From NCBI RefSeq assembly GCF_001693485.1, contig NZ_MAXC01000046.1, forward strand, positions 248,001 through 312,000: a stretch of 64,000 nt of DNA, in the 5' to 3' direction. The notes under the pieces are model-generated. The model was not told where the DNA came from and searched no databases. It saw only the letters and a program-made list of their open reading frames with translations. Positions 24,412 to 32,527 of this stretch are shown here, piece after piece (position 1 is the stretch's first letter; every line of letters starts with the position of its first letter). The stretch comes from Bradyrhizobium sp. LMTR 3 (GTDB taxonomy: Bacteria > Pseudomonadota > Alphaproteobacteria > Rhizobiales > Xanthobacteraceae). Both the position numbers and the translations under genes were made by a program.

Positions 24412-25530
24412 ATGGCGAAGCTTGCTTTTACCGAGCTGACGATTCGAAATCTCAAGCCGGGATCCTACTTCGACGAGAAGACACCGGCCTTCGGCATCAG
24501 AGTCGGCAAGAACAGGAAGACCTGGATCGTTGTCCGCGGCCGTGAGCGTCTGCGCACGCGGGTTGGTCACTACCCCGCATTGCCGTTAGCCGAGGCGCGC
24601 AAGAAGGCACTGGTGCTTCTTGGAAGCCCTCTGGACGCCCATTCGCTCTCAACCTTCGCCGATGGTCGGGAGCTGTTTCTGCGCACCCACTGCGCGCAGC
24701 ACCAACGCGAGCGCACGCGCAAGGAAACCGAGCGGCTGCTGACCAAGCATTTCGCCTCGCTTGATCGCAAAAAGCTCTCAGGCATCACCACGGGCCAGAT
24801 TACCGCCATTCTGGACGGGTTGCTGCCGACGCCCTCTGAAGCGCAACACGCGTTCAAGGTGGCGCGGACCTTCTTCCGGTGGGCGGAGGCGCGAGGCTAT
24901 TGCAAGAATCCGTGCACGATGCCGGCACCGTCGCGCGACGTGGCGCGCGACCGTGTCCTGACAGACGATGAGCTGAAGCGCATATACCGGGAGGCAAAGG
25001 GACAGTTCGGGCAGATTGTCCGCTTGCTGATCCTGACCGGTCAGCGCCGCGGTGAAATCGCCGCTCTGAAATGGGAGTATGTCGATCTGGACAAGGGCGA
25101 GATATCGCTGCCGCCCGAAATCGTCAAAAACGGGCGGCGACACACGTTCCCGATCGGTCCGATGGTCAAGAAAATCTTGCAGGCTATGACGGCTTCGGAA
25201 GGGTATTTGTTTCCCGCGCGTCGACGGCAAACGCCATTCGCAGGTTTCTCCGCCGCGAAACACGGGCTGGACAAGGTTGCGGGCGTCGTGGACTGGACCC
25301 TTCACGATCTGCGCAGGACCTTTGCGACCAATCTCGCGACACTGGGCGTGGCGCCGCATGTCATCGAGCGGCTGCTGAACCACATCACCGGGTCGCTCTC
25401 GCCGATTGCCCTGCGCTATAACAAGGCGAAATACGACAAGGAGATGCAGGAAGCATTACGAACCTGGGAAACCAGATTGACCGCGATATTGGCGCCTTCG
25501 CGAATTCCGCGAACATCTCGTCGGGCATGA
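24412..25530 (+). CDS. tyrosine-type site-specific integrase (tRNA-targeting island integrase)
   Basis: 372 residues. The N-terminal arm-binding domain of the DUF4102 type (LKPGSYFDEKTPAFGIRVG) and a core-binding helical domain precede the catalytic domain. Catalytic residues are visible: Arg in LTGQRRGEIAAL, HDLRR (His and Arg), His in LLNHITG, and Tyr in ALRYNKAKY. It is the first gene of the island and likely recombines at the tRNA-Gly(TCC) 3' end. No excisionase was identified. Confidence 0.93.
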   Translation: MAKLAFTELTIRNLKPGSYFDEKTPAFGIRVGKNRKTWIVVRGRERLRTRVGHYPALPLAEARKKALVLLGSPLDAHSLSTFADGRELFLRTHCAQHQRERTRKETERLLTKHFASLDRKKLSGITTGQITAILDGLLPTPSEAQHAFKVARTFFRWAEARGYCKNPCTMPAPSRDVARDRVLTDDELKRIYREAKGQFGQIVRLLILTGQRRGEIAALKWEYVDLDKGEISLPPEIVKNGRRHTFPIGPMVKKILQAMTASEGYLFPARRRQTPFAGFSAAKHGLDKVAGVVDWTLHDLRRTFATNLATLGVAPHVIERLLNHITGSLSPIALRYNKAKYDKEMQEALRTWETRLTAILAPSRIPRTSRRA

Positions 25531-25718
25531 AATGCAGCATGTCGTAATGGGTCACATCGCGTCGCTGCGTCAATTCGCCGAACATTTTCTCTCACGGTGA
25601 AGTTGTCTCCGCACGGGTCGGCGTGGTGCAAAGTGACACATTCCTAAACATGACGTCCCGTTGCACGACAAACCATCGGCTGTAATTGAGATGTCTCTTT
25701 CATCAGGAGATATCTCCC

Positions 25719-26150
25719 ATGTCTGCCAACGTAGCAGTCTCTGTCAGCGCCTTTGATGAATGGGCCGCGCCGCAGAATTACTTTGACGTCATCGACGAGC
25801 GTTACGGGCCATTCCTGCTCGACGTCTGCGCAACCCCCCAAAACGCAAAGTGTGAGCGCTTCTACACGAAGGATGGGCTCGCGAAACCTTGGTCGGCAAA
25901 TAACTGGATGAACCCGCCTTATGGCTGCGATGTCGGCAGTTGGATCAAGCGGGCCTTCGACGAGACGAAAAACGGCAACACCACGGTTGCTCTCCTGCCG
26001 GCGCGGATCGATGCGCGTTTGTTTCAGGAATACATATGCGGCAAGCAGGAATTCTACCTGCTCGGCGGTTGCACTGAATTCGGAGGTGGGGGAAGCCGTT
26101 CGCGATTCTCTGCCATGCTTGTCATTTTCGGCCGACCGCCGCGAACCTAG
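25719..26150 (+). CDS. phage-type DNA N6-adenine methyltransferase
   Basis: 143 residues of the phage Dam family. The catalytic motif is NPPY in NNWMNPPYGCDVGSWI, preceded by the FLLDVCATPQNAKC segment that binds SAM. It is somewhat short for the family (about 170). AGGAGA lies 8 bases before ATG 25719. Such lone methylases on mobile elements protect them from host restriction or mark DNA; no cognate endonuclease is adjacent. Its 3' end overlaps the convergent relaxase gene by 4 bases. Confidence 0.87.
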   Translation: MSANVAVSVSAFDEWAAPQNYFDVIDERYGPFLLDVCATPQNAKCERFYTKDGLAKPWSANNWMNPPYGCDVGSWIKRAFDETKNGNTTVALLPARIDARLFQEYICGKQEFYLLGGCTEFGGGGSRSRFSAMLVIFGRPPRT

Positions 26151-27550
26151 AGTTCGCGGCCAAAATCCTGTCCTGAATGGGTGCGGCGCCACGCCTCCAT
26201 GTCCCGCTTGACTTGTTCAGCCCGTGACGATTCAGGTTCGGCAAAGATCAGCAACCGCCAGGCAGCGTCGTTAAAGTGAGGTTCAAGGTCGCCGACCGGC
26301 CGGTCCTTCGCAGGCTCCGGCAGCGCCGAAGGCTTCAGGTCAGCTGCCGTCTTCGCTTTCCCCTCCATGATTTTGTCGATTGCTGCGTCGTGTTGAGCCC
26401 TCTGCTGCTCGCGCTCGGCTGTTTGCCGTTCCTTCAGCGCGCTGAACTCGGCCTTGTGCTTCTGCCAGATCTTGTCGGTCAGGGCGCGGGTCTTCGTCTT
26501 CTCGTCGCGGGCCAGTGATTGCCGTTCGCGCTCATGAACGCGGCCGAGTGTCTTGGCGAGGCTGTTCGTGGAAACGATATGGCGGAACATCTGCCGGAAG
26601 GTGAGGGGCTTGCCGCCACCCAGCCGCTCGCGATTGCGGAACACGAACACGGCCCGCTCGAACGGATGACTGGCGCGCTCGGTCACGAAGCGCATTTCCT
26701 TGGCCTGATTGCGGTAGAGCTGACGCCATTTGGGCCGCGCCTCTTCCCGCATGCGCGCGCGGATGGCATCGTGCCTGGCTTGGCTCAGGTCATCAAGTGC
26801 ATCCCGCTCCCGCCGCTGGCGCTCCCATGTGACGTCACGCGCCAGCTTGTTCGACTTGGCGACTTCTTTGCGCAGCTCCCACCGCCGGTCCTTCTCGGCT
26901 TTCTTCTCCAGCCATTCGCGGCGCTTGGGGGACAGATCTTTGATCGGCACGTATGGCTTTGCGGCAGCGGGAGCGAATTCCTGCGCCAGCCGCTCTTCCT
27001 TGCGCAAGCGGCGCACACGCTTACGCTCTTCCGCGTTGCGCAGGCGCTCGTTGCAATGCACCCGCCCAATTTCCTGTTCATATTCGAGAGCCCATTCGGA
27101 CAGCCGCTCCTTGGTAAATTTCAGCGCGGCCGTTCGACCCGTGTAGGGATGCACGGTGTTGGCAACGATATGCAGGTGCGGGTGCTTCTTGTCGTGGTGT
27201 CCCACGATCAAGGCTTCGTGCCCCTCAAGGCCAAGCTGTTTGAGGCTCGCGATTGCTGCCGCTTTCATCTGCTCTGGCGTCGGCGCATCGTCCGCATGCC
27301 AGGAAAGCGTGTAGTGCAGCACCGGCGTGGTGTTCTTCCGCCCGCGTGCCGAAAGCCCGGCATTCGCCTTTAGCTTGGCCTGGTTCTGGCACGTCTCATG
27401 CATCTCGAACCAGGCATGCTCTGGTTCGCTGGTGAGATTCTGCGTCATCATCCAGGCGACGCGGTCTTGAGTTTCAGCCTTGGGATCGTGAAGGACGTAC
27501 CGACACGACCCTTTGAAACTCTTGCCGCGGGCTTGCAGGCGCGGAATCAT
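26147..27550 (-). CDS. MobA/VirD2-type relaxase
   Basis: 467-residue relaxase that nicks oriT and pilots single-stranded DNA. The N-terminal nuclease domain has the HUH metal motif in HHDKKHPHLHIVANTVHPYTG and upstream LHYTLSWH. The N-terminal Tyr in SCRYVLHDPKAE is the likely nicking residue. The C-terminal half is a charged Arg/Glu-rich helical region without a helicase domain. AGAGGTG is the ribosome site for ATG 27550. The gene's start overlaps mobC by 77 bases, so the two are co-translated. Confidence 0.9.
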   Translation of the reverse strand: MIPRLQARGKSFKGSCRYVLHDPKAETQDRVAWMMTQNLTSEPEHAWFEMHETCQNQAKLKANAGLSARGRKNTTPVLHYTLSWHADDAPTPEQMKAAAIASLKQLGLEGHEALIVGHHDKKHPHLHIVANTVHPYTGRTAALKFTKERLSEWALEYEQEIGRVHCNERLRNAEERKRVRRLRKEERLAQEFAPAAAKPYVPIKDLSPKRREWLEKKAEKDRRWELRKEVAKSNKLARDVTWERQRRERDALDDLSQARHDAIRARMREEARPKWRQLYRNQAKEMRFVTERASHPFERAVFVFRNRERLGGGKPLTFRQMFRHIVSTNSLAKTLGRVHERERQSLARDEKTKTRALTDKIWQKHKAEFSALKERQTAEREQQRAQHDAAIDKIMEGKAKTAADLKPSALPEPAKDRPVGDLEPHFNDAAWRLLIFAEPESSRAEQVKRDMEAWRRTHSGQDFGREL

Positions 27551-27923
27551 CACCTCTCTCCTTTGCATCGCGGAGCCGCTGCAACAGCAGCTCATCGCGC
27601 ATCAATGTGTGGATCAGATCGCGCAGGTTACCTGCCGTGAACAGCGTGTCCGGCGGCAGGTTCGAATTCAGCGCGTGGGCGATCTGGTTCAGATTGTTGC
27701 CGATGCGTTTCAGCTCCGCGATCAGCGCTGGATCCAGAGGCGCCGGCATCCTCGAGGCTTCCACCCGCACCGTGCCGCGCGTGACGTAACGCTCGGCTAA
27801 CCCCGACACGCTTGCGCCCGCCTGTGCGGCTTCGGCCTGCAGACGCGCATATTCGGACGGAGTAACGCGCACGGTGATCGTTTGAGTGCGTGCAGCATGC
27901 GAGTGAGTACGGGGTCTTGGCAC
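27474..27923 (-). CDS. MobC-like relaxosome accessory protein
   Basis: 149 residues from GTG 27923, with GGAGG 7 bases upstream. A ribbon-helix-helix-like start (TITVRVTPSEYARLQAEAA) is followed by the MobC-family core LKRIGNNLNQIAHALN. It would help open oriT and recruit the relaxase. An open frame extends back to ATG 28061 through the intergenic inverted repeat, but this upstream part is low-complexity and overlaps the repeat arms, so it is not used as the start. Confidence 0.82.
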   Translation of the reverse strand: MPRPRTHSHAARTQTITVRVTPSEYARLQAEAAQAGASVSGLAERYVTRGTVRVEASRMPAPLDPALIAELKRIGNNLNQIAHALNSNLPPDTLFTAGNLRDLIHTLMRDELLLQRLRDAKERGDDSAPASPRQEFQRVVSVRPSRSQG

Positions 27924-28013
27924 GAGGTGGCCTCCGAGAGGATGGGGTTCGGGGCGTGAGCCCTGACAGGAAGGGGTCCCGGGGAAGAGCGGAGCGGCTC
28001 CCCTGGGCGAGAG

Positions 28014-28059
28014 GGATTTGATTTCGAAACCAAGTTTTTTGGATTTCGAAATCAAATCC
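28014..28059. repeat. perfect 16-bp inverted repeat; oriT candidate
   Basis: Arms 28014-28029 and 28044-28059 are exact reverse complements with a 14-base spacer. It lies in the 408-base gap between divergent mobC and the coupling-protein gene, where oriT sits in related mobilizable elements. Alternative roles are an autoregulatory operator for MobC or a transcript hairpin. The rest of the gap (28060-28331) is AT-rich with no gene recognised. Confidence 0.6.
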
Positions 28060-28331
28060 ACATCTCGCTACCCCAAAACTTTGTACGGGCGTTTGCTTCA
28101 TCGCTGAATCTCTCTCCCTTCAGTTATTCCCAACTTTGCTCCGCGCAATCATTTCACTTTTCGTAACTTCCGCACTCGCCAAGTCTCTTCGCGTACTATC
28201 TTGTCTCGCTGTGTCGCCTAACTTTTTGATTTTTATTTTGATCTCTTGTGTCGCGCTTCTCTCGTTCGCAATTCGAGTCTCTGAACAGCCGCGCGTGCGT
28301 GCGGTCCATGCGCTGCATACGGGAGCAATCG

Positions 28332-29714
28332 ATGCATCATCATTTTCCACCGCGTGGGTCCGATATCCGCGGCGCGAGCGAATCGTCACCGTCGCAAGTG
28401 TGGTGTGATCCGGCTGATCTTGATGACAGCTGGACCTGGTCGCCGGGCTGCGTTCTGCTTGGTCGTTGGGGCGATCGTTGGCTCGGCCGTAAGGACGGCC
28501 GGCACGTCATGACAATCGCTGGTACGCAGGCGGGAAAATCATCGAGCGTACTTATCCCGAACCTGCGCCGCTACCCGGGCTCTGTGGTCGTACTTGATCC
28601 GAAGGGCGAGCTGGCTGCGGCATGTGCGGAGTACCGCCGGGCGATGGGACAACACGTCTACATTCTCGACCCATTCGAAGAGCTCGGGCAGGAGTCGGCC
28701 TCGTACAACCCTTTCTCGGAGCTTGGGCTCGGCAGGATCCGTCACATTGCTCCGGACGTATCTCAAAGTTCCGATGCGCTTATCATCAACAACGCACGTG
28801 ATCCGCATTGGACCGATGCCGGGAAGAATCTCACCCGCGGCGACGTGCTGCTGACGCTTGCCGAGCGACGTCTTCCAACCTTGCGTGGCCTAAGGCGGTT
28901 CCTGTGTTCGACGCCGCCTGAGATGGAGCGCCGTCTCACCGTCATGGCAAATACTCCCGAGTTCGACGGCATCATCAGTAATATCGGCTCGACCTTTCTG
29001 GGAAAGCTTACCGGGAGTCCACGGGAGATGCAGAGCATCCTCTCGACGGTGCAGGAGCAAACAGCGCCGCTCGATGATGTGTTGCACATCACCGAGCGCA
29101 GCGACTTCCGGCTCGCGGACCTCAACACAGGAAAGCTGTCGATCTTCTTAGTGCTGCCCGGCATGCGGATGGGGACGCATTTCAGGTGGCTGCGCCTGAT
29201 CGTGCAGCAGGCACTCTCTGTCCTGGAACGTGCGCCCGTGCCACGCGGCAGGCTGCCGGTGTGGTTCGTGCTGGAGGAGTTTCCGACACTCGGCCATATG
29301 CGCAGCCTTGAGACGGCGGCCGGGCTGATGGCTGGCTTCGGGGTAAAGCTGTGGTCAGTCCTGCAGGACCTGACGCAGCTTCAGACCAACTATCCGAAAT
29401 CCTGGGAGACCTTCCTTGGCAATGCCGGCATCATTCAGGCTTTCGGCAACGTGGACCTGACGACGACTGAGTATCTCTCCCGCATGCTGGGCAATACCCA
29501 GATCATCGAGACCCAGGATATCCGCGTATCAGGCGGGCAGATGAGCCAGGGTGACCTTGGCCGCAGGGAGCACGTGCGCAACGTACGCCTGCTTGAGAAC
29601 TTCGAACTCCGGCAGCACTTCGCGGCGGAGGCGTGTCGCCAACTCGTCATCGTGCCCGGCAGCCCGCCCGTTTACATGAATCGGCTCGAGCCGGAAGGGA
29701 GGGAGACCGCATGA
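28332..29714 (+). CDS. VirD4/TraG-type conjugative coupling ATPase lacking membrane segment
   Basis: 460-residue T4SS coupling protein, which links the relaxosome to a secretion channel. Walker A is AGTQAGKSS near residue 62, Walker B is VVVLDPKGE, and WFVLEEFPTLGHM and TLGHMRSLETAAG are family motifs. Typical VirD4 proteins have two N-terminal transmembrane helices; here the sequence starts directly at the soluble domain. GGGAG precedes ATG 28332. The next gene overlaps by 4 bases and encodes two membrane helices. Confidence 0.88.
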   Translation: MHHHFPPRGSDIRGASESSPSQVWCDPADLDDSWTWSPGCVLLGRWGDRWLGRKDGRHVMTIAGTQAGKSSSVLIPNLRRYPGSVVVLDPKGELAAACAEYRRAMGQHVYILDPFEELGQESASYNPFSELGLGRIRHIAPDVSQSSDALIINNARDPHWTDAGKNLTRGDVLLTLAERRLPTLRGLRRFLCSTPPEMERRLTVMANTPEFDGIISNIGSTFLGKLTGSPREMQSILSTVQEQTAPLDDVLHITERSDFRLADLNTGKLSIFLVLPGMRMGTHFRWLRLIVQQALSVLERAPVPRGRLPVWFVLEEFPTLGHMRSLETAAGLMAGFGVKLWSVLQDLTQLQTNYPKSWETFLGNAGIIQAFGNVDLTTTEYLSRMLGNTQIIETQDIRVSGGQMSQGDLGRREHVRNVRLLENFELRQHFAAEACRQLVIVPGSPPVYMNRLEPEGRETA

Positions 29715-30268
29715 GCCATCAGATAATCAGGGAGCACGACATTGATGGCAAGCTCGTGGCGGCCGGCTATGAATGGGGGGAGCATAACGACCTCATCACG
29801 CATCTGTCGGCTGGCTTCATATTGGTGGCTGTCGGTATCGCGACCATATCGTTTCACGTTATGAAGACGCATGTCCTCGGCGGCCTTTTGCTTCTGAGCG
29901 GAAGCGCGCTGCTCGGGTACGCTGGCTATAAGTTGTCCAAGGTCGTGTTTCGTCCGCGGTCCTTCATCTTCGATCTCGATGGTGCAATGCGGATGCCACA
30001 CGGCGTGCCCGAATTCTGGCGGCTGCGCGCTATCGATGGCCATCACGTAAAAATCGGCACCATCGAGAAAATCCGTGACGAGGGCCCTCACGGCGGGCCC
30101 CGCGTTGTTCATCGCGTCGCCATGTTCAGCAAGGAAGGCCGCATCGTGCGCATTTCAAAGGCGCTTCATCCAGACGACGCCCATCTGGTCTCGGTGCAAC
30201 TCACCGCCGCCCTGCAGGAGATCCGCGACGAAATCGCGTGGCGTGCCCGGGCCCGGGGAGCGCGGTGA
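29711..30268 (+). CDS. two-TM membrane protein coupled to the VirD4-like gene
   Basis: 185 residues. Two hydrophobic helices (about 33-52 and 57-80) are followed by a soluble domain of about 100 residues that reads as a mixed alpha/beta domain (RSFIFDLDGAMRMPHG, VKIGTIEKIRDEG). ATGA overlap with the coupling-protein stop shows translational coupling. It may anchor the coupling ATPase at the membrane; this is inferred from context only. No family recognised. Confidence 0.65.
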   Translation: MSHQIIREHDIDGKLVAAGYEWGEHNDLITHLSAGFILVAVGIATISFHVMKTHVLGGLLLLSGSALLGYAGYKLSKVVFRPRSFIFDLDGAMRMPHGVPEFWRLRAIDGHHVKIGTIEKIRDEGPHGGPRVVHRVAMFSKEGRIVRISKALHPDDAHLVSVQLTAALQEIRDEIAWRARARGAR

Positions 30269-30318
30269 TGTGGGTCGCAAGACGAGCGGAAGCTGGTTCG
30301 TCAGCTTCCGCCGTGACA

Positions 30319-30528
30319 TCAGTCGATGCTATTCCGCAGGGTGTCGGAGTCGAATGCCTCGACGCAGCCGTTGCGGTAGCGAAGCAAGGTATCGCCGTCG
30401 AGATCGAAGAGATCGTCAGGCCGGCAGATCGCGAATCCGATTGCAGCTTCGAATGCGTCAGTTGCAATCGGGCCCGTGAACGGCGCGAGGGCATGCCCTC
30501 GCGCCGCGGTGCGTGCCACCGAACTCAC
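30319..30528 (-). CDS. small protein, unknown
   Basis: 69 residues from a GTG whose first bases overlap the stop of the upstream gene (GTGA). The C-terminal part is acidic (DDLFDLDGDTLLRYRNG). The first 20 codons lie across a perfect 26-bp palindrome (30481-30506), so the true start may be later or the hairpin may control its translation. No family recognised. Confidence 0.4.
   Translation of the reverse strand: MSSVARTAARGHALAPFTGPIATDAFEAAIGFAICRPDDLFDLDGDTLLRYRNGCVEAFDSDTLRNSID
30481..30506. repeat. perfect 26-bp palindrome
   Basis: The sequence equals its own reverse complement, with centre GGGCATGCCC. It lies just after the stop of the gene at 30525 on the minus strand and could act as a hairpin or a protein-binding site. 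Confidence 0.75.
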
Positions 30529-30740
30529 GCTGCGCTCGCTTCTTCACCGGTCTTCTCGGTGATCTCACGCAGCTGGATGCGGCCGTTAAGCGGGAAAGCA
30601 TCGAACATCAGCTGGAAGCCATTGCCGTTCTTGTTCGGCCAAGCGGAGCCGATGCGGGTCCAGAAGCTTTTTTCCTTCTCGCCGCGCACCTGGTAGATGG
30701 CGTGTGTCGGGCGCTTTTTCTCGTTTGTCTTGTCGGTCAT
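30525..30740 (-). CDS. small conserved island protein, unknown
   Basis: 71 residues: a charged start, then a compact beta-rich domain (THAIYQVRGEKEKSFWTRIG, FQLMFDAFPLNGRIQLREI). Genes of this shape are frequent beside relaxase genes in rhizobial islands. GGAGA precedes the ATG. It appears to be first in a two-gene transcript. Function unknown. Confidence 0.65.
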   Translation of the reverse strand: MTDKTNEKKRPTHAIYQVRGEKEKSFWTRIGSAWPNKNGNGFQLMFDAFPLNGRIQLREITEKTGEEASAA

Positions 30741-30780
30741 TTTTAAGTCTCCATAAGTTGTTTCGGCCGAGCCACATGCT

Positions 30781-30937
30781 GGCCTTGTGGGGACGTGAAA
30801 AGCGGGACCATGAACGCAAGGTCACACGCCGCGCGTCAGCGCGCCGCAAGGGGCGGAGCTGCACAAGCCGAAGGCGCGGAAGCGAGCCGCGTTGATCCTC
30901 TAGCGTTCGGTCCCGCTTAGACCCCACAAACAAGGCC
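30781..30937. repeat. long imperfect inverted repeat in a 415-base gene-free gap
   Basis: Arms 30781-30821 and 30896-30937 are imperfect reverse complements over about 40 bases: GGCCTTGT, GTGGGG, AGCGGGACC and GAACGC blocks recur in order with small indels. The loop is GC-rich and itself hairpin-prone. The gap 30741-31155 has no recognised gene. It may be a structured RNA or the ends of a small non-autonomous element. Confidence 0.55.
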
Positions 30938-31155
30938 GGCAGGCTTCGTGCCGAAAAAGCCGGAGACAGAAGAGACCGTCAGCAAACCACAAGGTTGCGT
31001 CCGAGCTTCGTCGATGCGGAAAGTGGGGGGAAGGTGGTGGCGTAAGACCGGTTTCGGCGGCAAGGCCGGAAAGGCAATGGTGAGCTCCCGATCAGGTGGA
31101 CTTCCGTTCCGGCAGGAGATCAGCAGACGTCACGGAAATGCATGCAGGGGCAGTG

Positions 31156-31773
31156 TCAGTGCGGCGCAGCGACCGCAAGCGTCCACATACGTCCGGCGAT
31201 TTCACGCTCTTCGGGTCCGATAGCCTGCAGGTAGATGCTCGTGGTCTCCATGCGGGCGTGCCCGAGCCAGCGCTGAACAAAATTCAGCGGCACGCCGCTA
31301 CGGATCGCTTGGAGTCCAAAACCGTGACGCAATCCCTTCGGCGTCGCGTGGATGCCGGCCTCGATATGCGCTTCGGTCATGATCGCCTTGACCAGCTGCC
31401 AGGCCCGGCACCGGCACCATGTCCACAGCTTGCGTGCTTGCTCCCCGGTAGCGAGGCCATGCACGCGCACGATTTCCGCCATGACATCGTCGGGGAGGGG
31501 GATTTCGCGGATGACGACAGCATGGCTGCGCTTCTTCAGACTACGGACCGCAACGAAACACTCGGTGACGTCAAAGGATTGTGCGGTCAAGGCAAGGCAT
31601 TCCGAGATGCGGCATCCGGTGTAGGCGAGGACCAGACAAAACGTACCAAGATCGCTGCGGGGGCACGCCCAGGCGGCGGCAATGAAACGGGCGCGCTCGC
31701 TCGGCGAGAGATATTTGCGGCGCCCGGTGGGCGTATAGAGACAACCGCCGGAAATTTTGCGTGGTTTGGGCAT
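31156..31773 (-). CDS. short tyrosine recombinase/integrase
   Basis: 205 residues covering little more than the catalytic domain: Arg in YTGCRISECLALT, GLRHGFGLQ (Arg and the following His), WLGHARMETTSIY with His and the nucleophile Tyr. The HxLR histidine is replaced (T-P-K-G-L-R-H), as in a known group of short integrases. It lacks the arm-binding domain, resembling Xer-like or integron-type short recombinases. Candidate core sites lie upstream at 31818 and 31941. A decayed copy is at 35001-35316. Confidence 0.85.
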   Translation of the reverse strand: MPKPRKISGGCLYTPTGRRKYLSPSERARFIAAAWACPRSDLGTFCLVLAYTGCRISECLALTAQSFDVTECFVAVRSLKKRSHAVVIREIPLPDDVMAEIVRVHGLATGEQARKLWTWCRCRAWQLVKAIMTEAHIEAGIHATPKGLRHGFGLQAIRSGVPLNFVQRWLGHARMETTSIYLQAIGPEEREIAGRMWTLAVAAPH

Positions 31774-31817
31774 GGGCCGCTCCTACCGGGGCTGTGCCGG
31801 TACCGGGGCGACAGTCT

Positions 31818-31959
31818 TGCCTATTCTGTTGAATGGTCTGGGACGCTTGAAATCCGGGGCTTCCGGAGCGACCTGGATTTTTTGATACCACGTCGTGGAA
31901 TCCGGATCAACGGATCAATCCGCGCGTTATGGCCAATGCGACAGAATAGGCAATTCTGT
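31818..31959. repeat. paired recombination-like sites upstream of the short integrase
   Basis: TGCCTATTCTGT at 31818-31829 recurs inverted as ACAGAATAGGCA at 31941-31952. The latter is part of a 19-bp palindrome, ACAGAAT-AGGCA-ATTCTGT (31941-31959), shaped like two recombinase arms around a 5-base core. Confidence 0.55.
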
Positions 31960-31985
31960 TGAGTGACCTCGGAGCGCTGCATCAA

Positions 31986-32014
31986 AGCCTTGGGAGATAG
32001 CTCAGGGCTTTTTT
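31986..32014 (+). terminator. terminator-like hairpin with T6
   Basis: AGCC/GGCT and a short inner stem with two G-T pairs (31986-32009) are followed by TTTTTT. It separates the integrase promoter region from the gene at 32065. Confidence 0.55.
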
Positions 32015-32064
32015 GATTCTGGGACGTCGGGGGCGGACCATCCTCAACAGTGGAGTCATGTCCT

Positions 32065-32469
32065 ATGAACGCACCTCTCTCCCGATCCGATATCGCACAG
32101 TGGAATCATCTGCAGGATATTCACGACGTTCAGCCTCTGGACGAACGCGACCGCGCCTGCCTCGATGCCGTGCGCGGCGTGCTTGAGCAGTTCGATTGCC
32201 TCGACCGCTTCGGGGTCAATCTCCTGCACAAGCACTTCGAAATGGCCTCCGACGAAATCCTCGTCGAGCAGGTCGATGAAGCGGGCCGCAAGCTTGTGAC
32301 GGAGCCTTTGAAAGTCGATCTCGTCGCACACGAGATGGCAAGCGCTTACGAGACGCAGTGGCACTGGCAGCGCGGATCGGACGGCGCGGTCTCGCTGATT
32401 TGCGTCTCGCGGTGCTTTCCGGGCAACTATGAATCGCCTGGCCACGCCCGGCAGCATACGAGCTGGTGA
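32065..32469 (+). CDS. conserved hypothetical protein of mobilizable islands
   Basis: 134 residues, acidic, no signal or membrane segment. The core is helical (RDIAQWNHLQDIHDVQPL-like start, then ACLDAVRGVLEQFDCLDRFGVNLLHKHFE), followed by a strand-rich DEILVEQVDEAGRKLVTEP. GGAG lies 9 bases before ATG 32065. Family not named. Its stop lies 59 bases before the next gene in the same direction. Confidence 0.65.
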   Translation: MNAPLSRSDIAQWNHLQDIHDVQPLDERDRACLDAVRGVLEQFDCLDRFGVNLLHKHFEMASDEILVEQVDEAGRKLVTEPLKVDLVAHEMASAYETQWHWQRGSDGAVSLICVSRCFPGNYESPGHARQHTSW

Positions 32470-32527
32470 TCTCGCGGCTGGCCGTCGGGAACGGTGGCCA
32501 GCCCTCCCATATTTTGCAGGAATAGGA

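Noticed and set aside
25385-25585. Minus-strand frame over the integrase 3' end (RRDVTHYDMLHFMPDE segment)
   Set aside because: The first part looks protein-like, but most of it is antisense to the integrase and no ribosome site or family is seen.
28136-28408. Plus-strand frame with hydrophobic segments before the coupling-protein gene, as a missing VirD4 membrane part
   Set aside because: It is in a different frame, has no ribosome site and its hydrophobic run is poor in the usual VirD4 pattern.
31096-31962. 288-codon plus-strand frame over the short integrase
   Set aside because: It is antisense to the integrase catalytic motifs and lacks a ribosome site.
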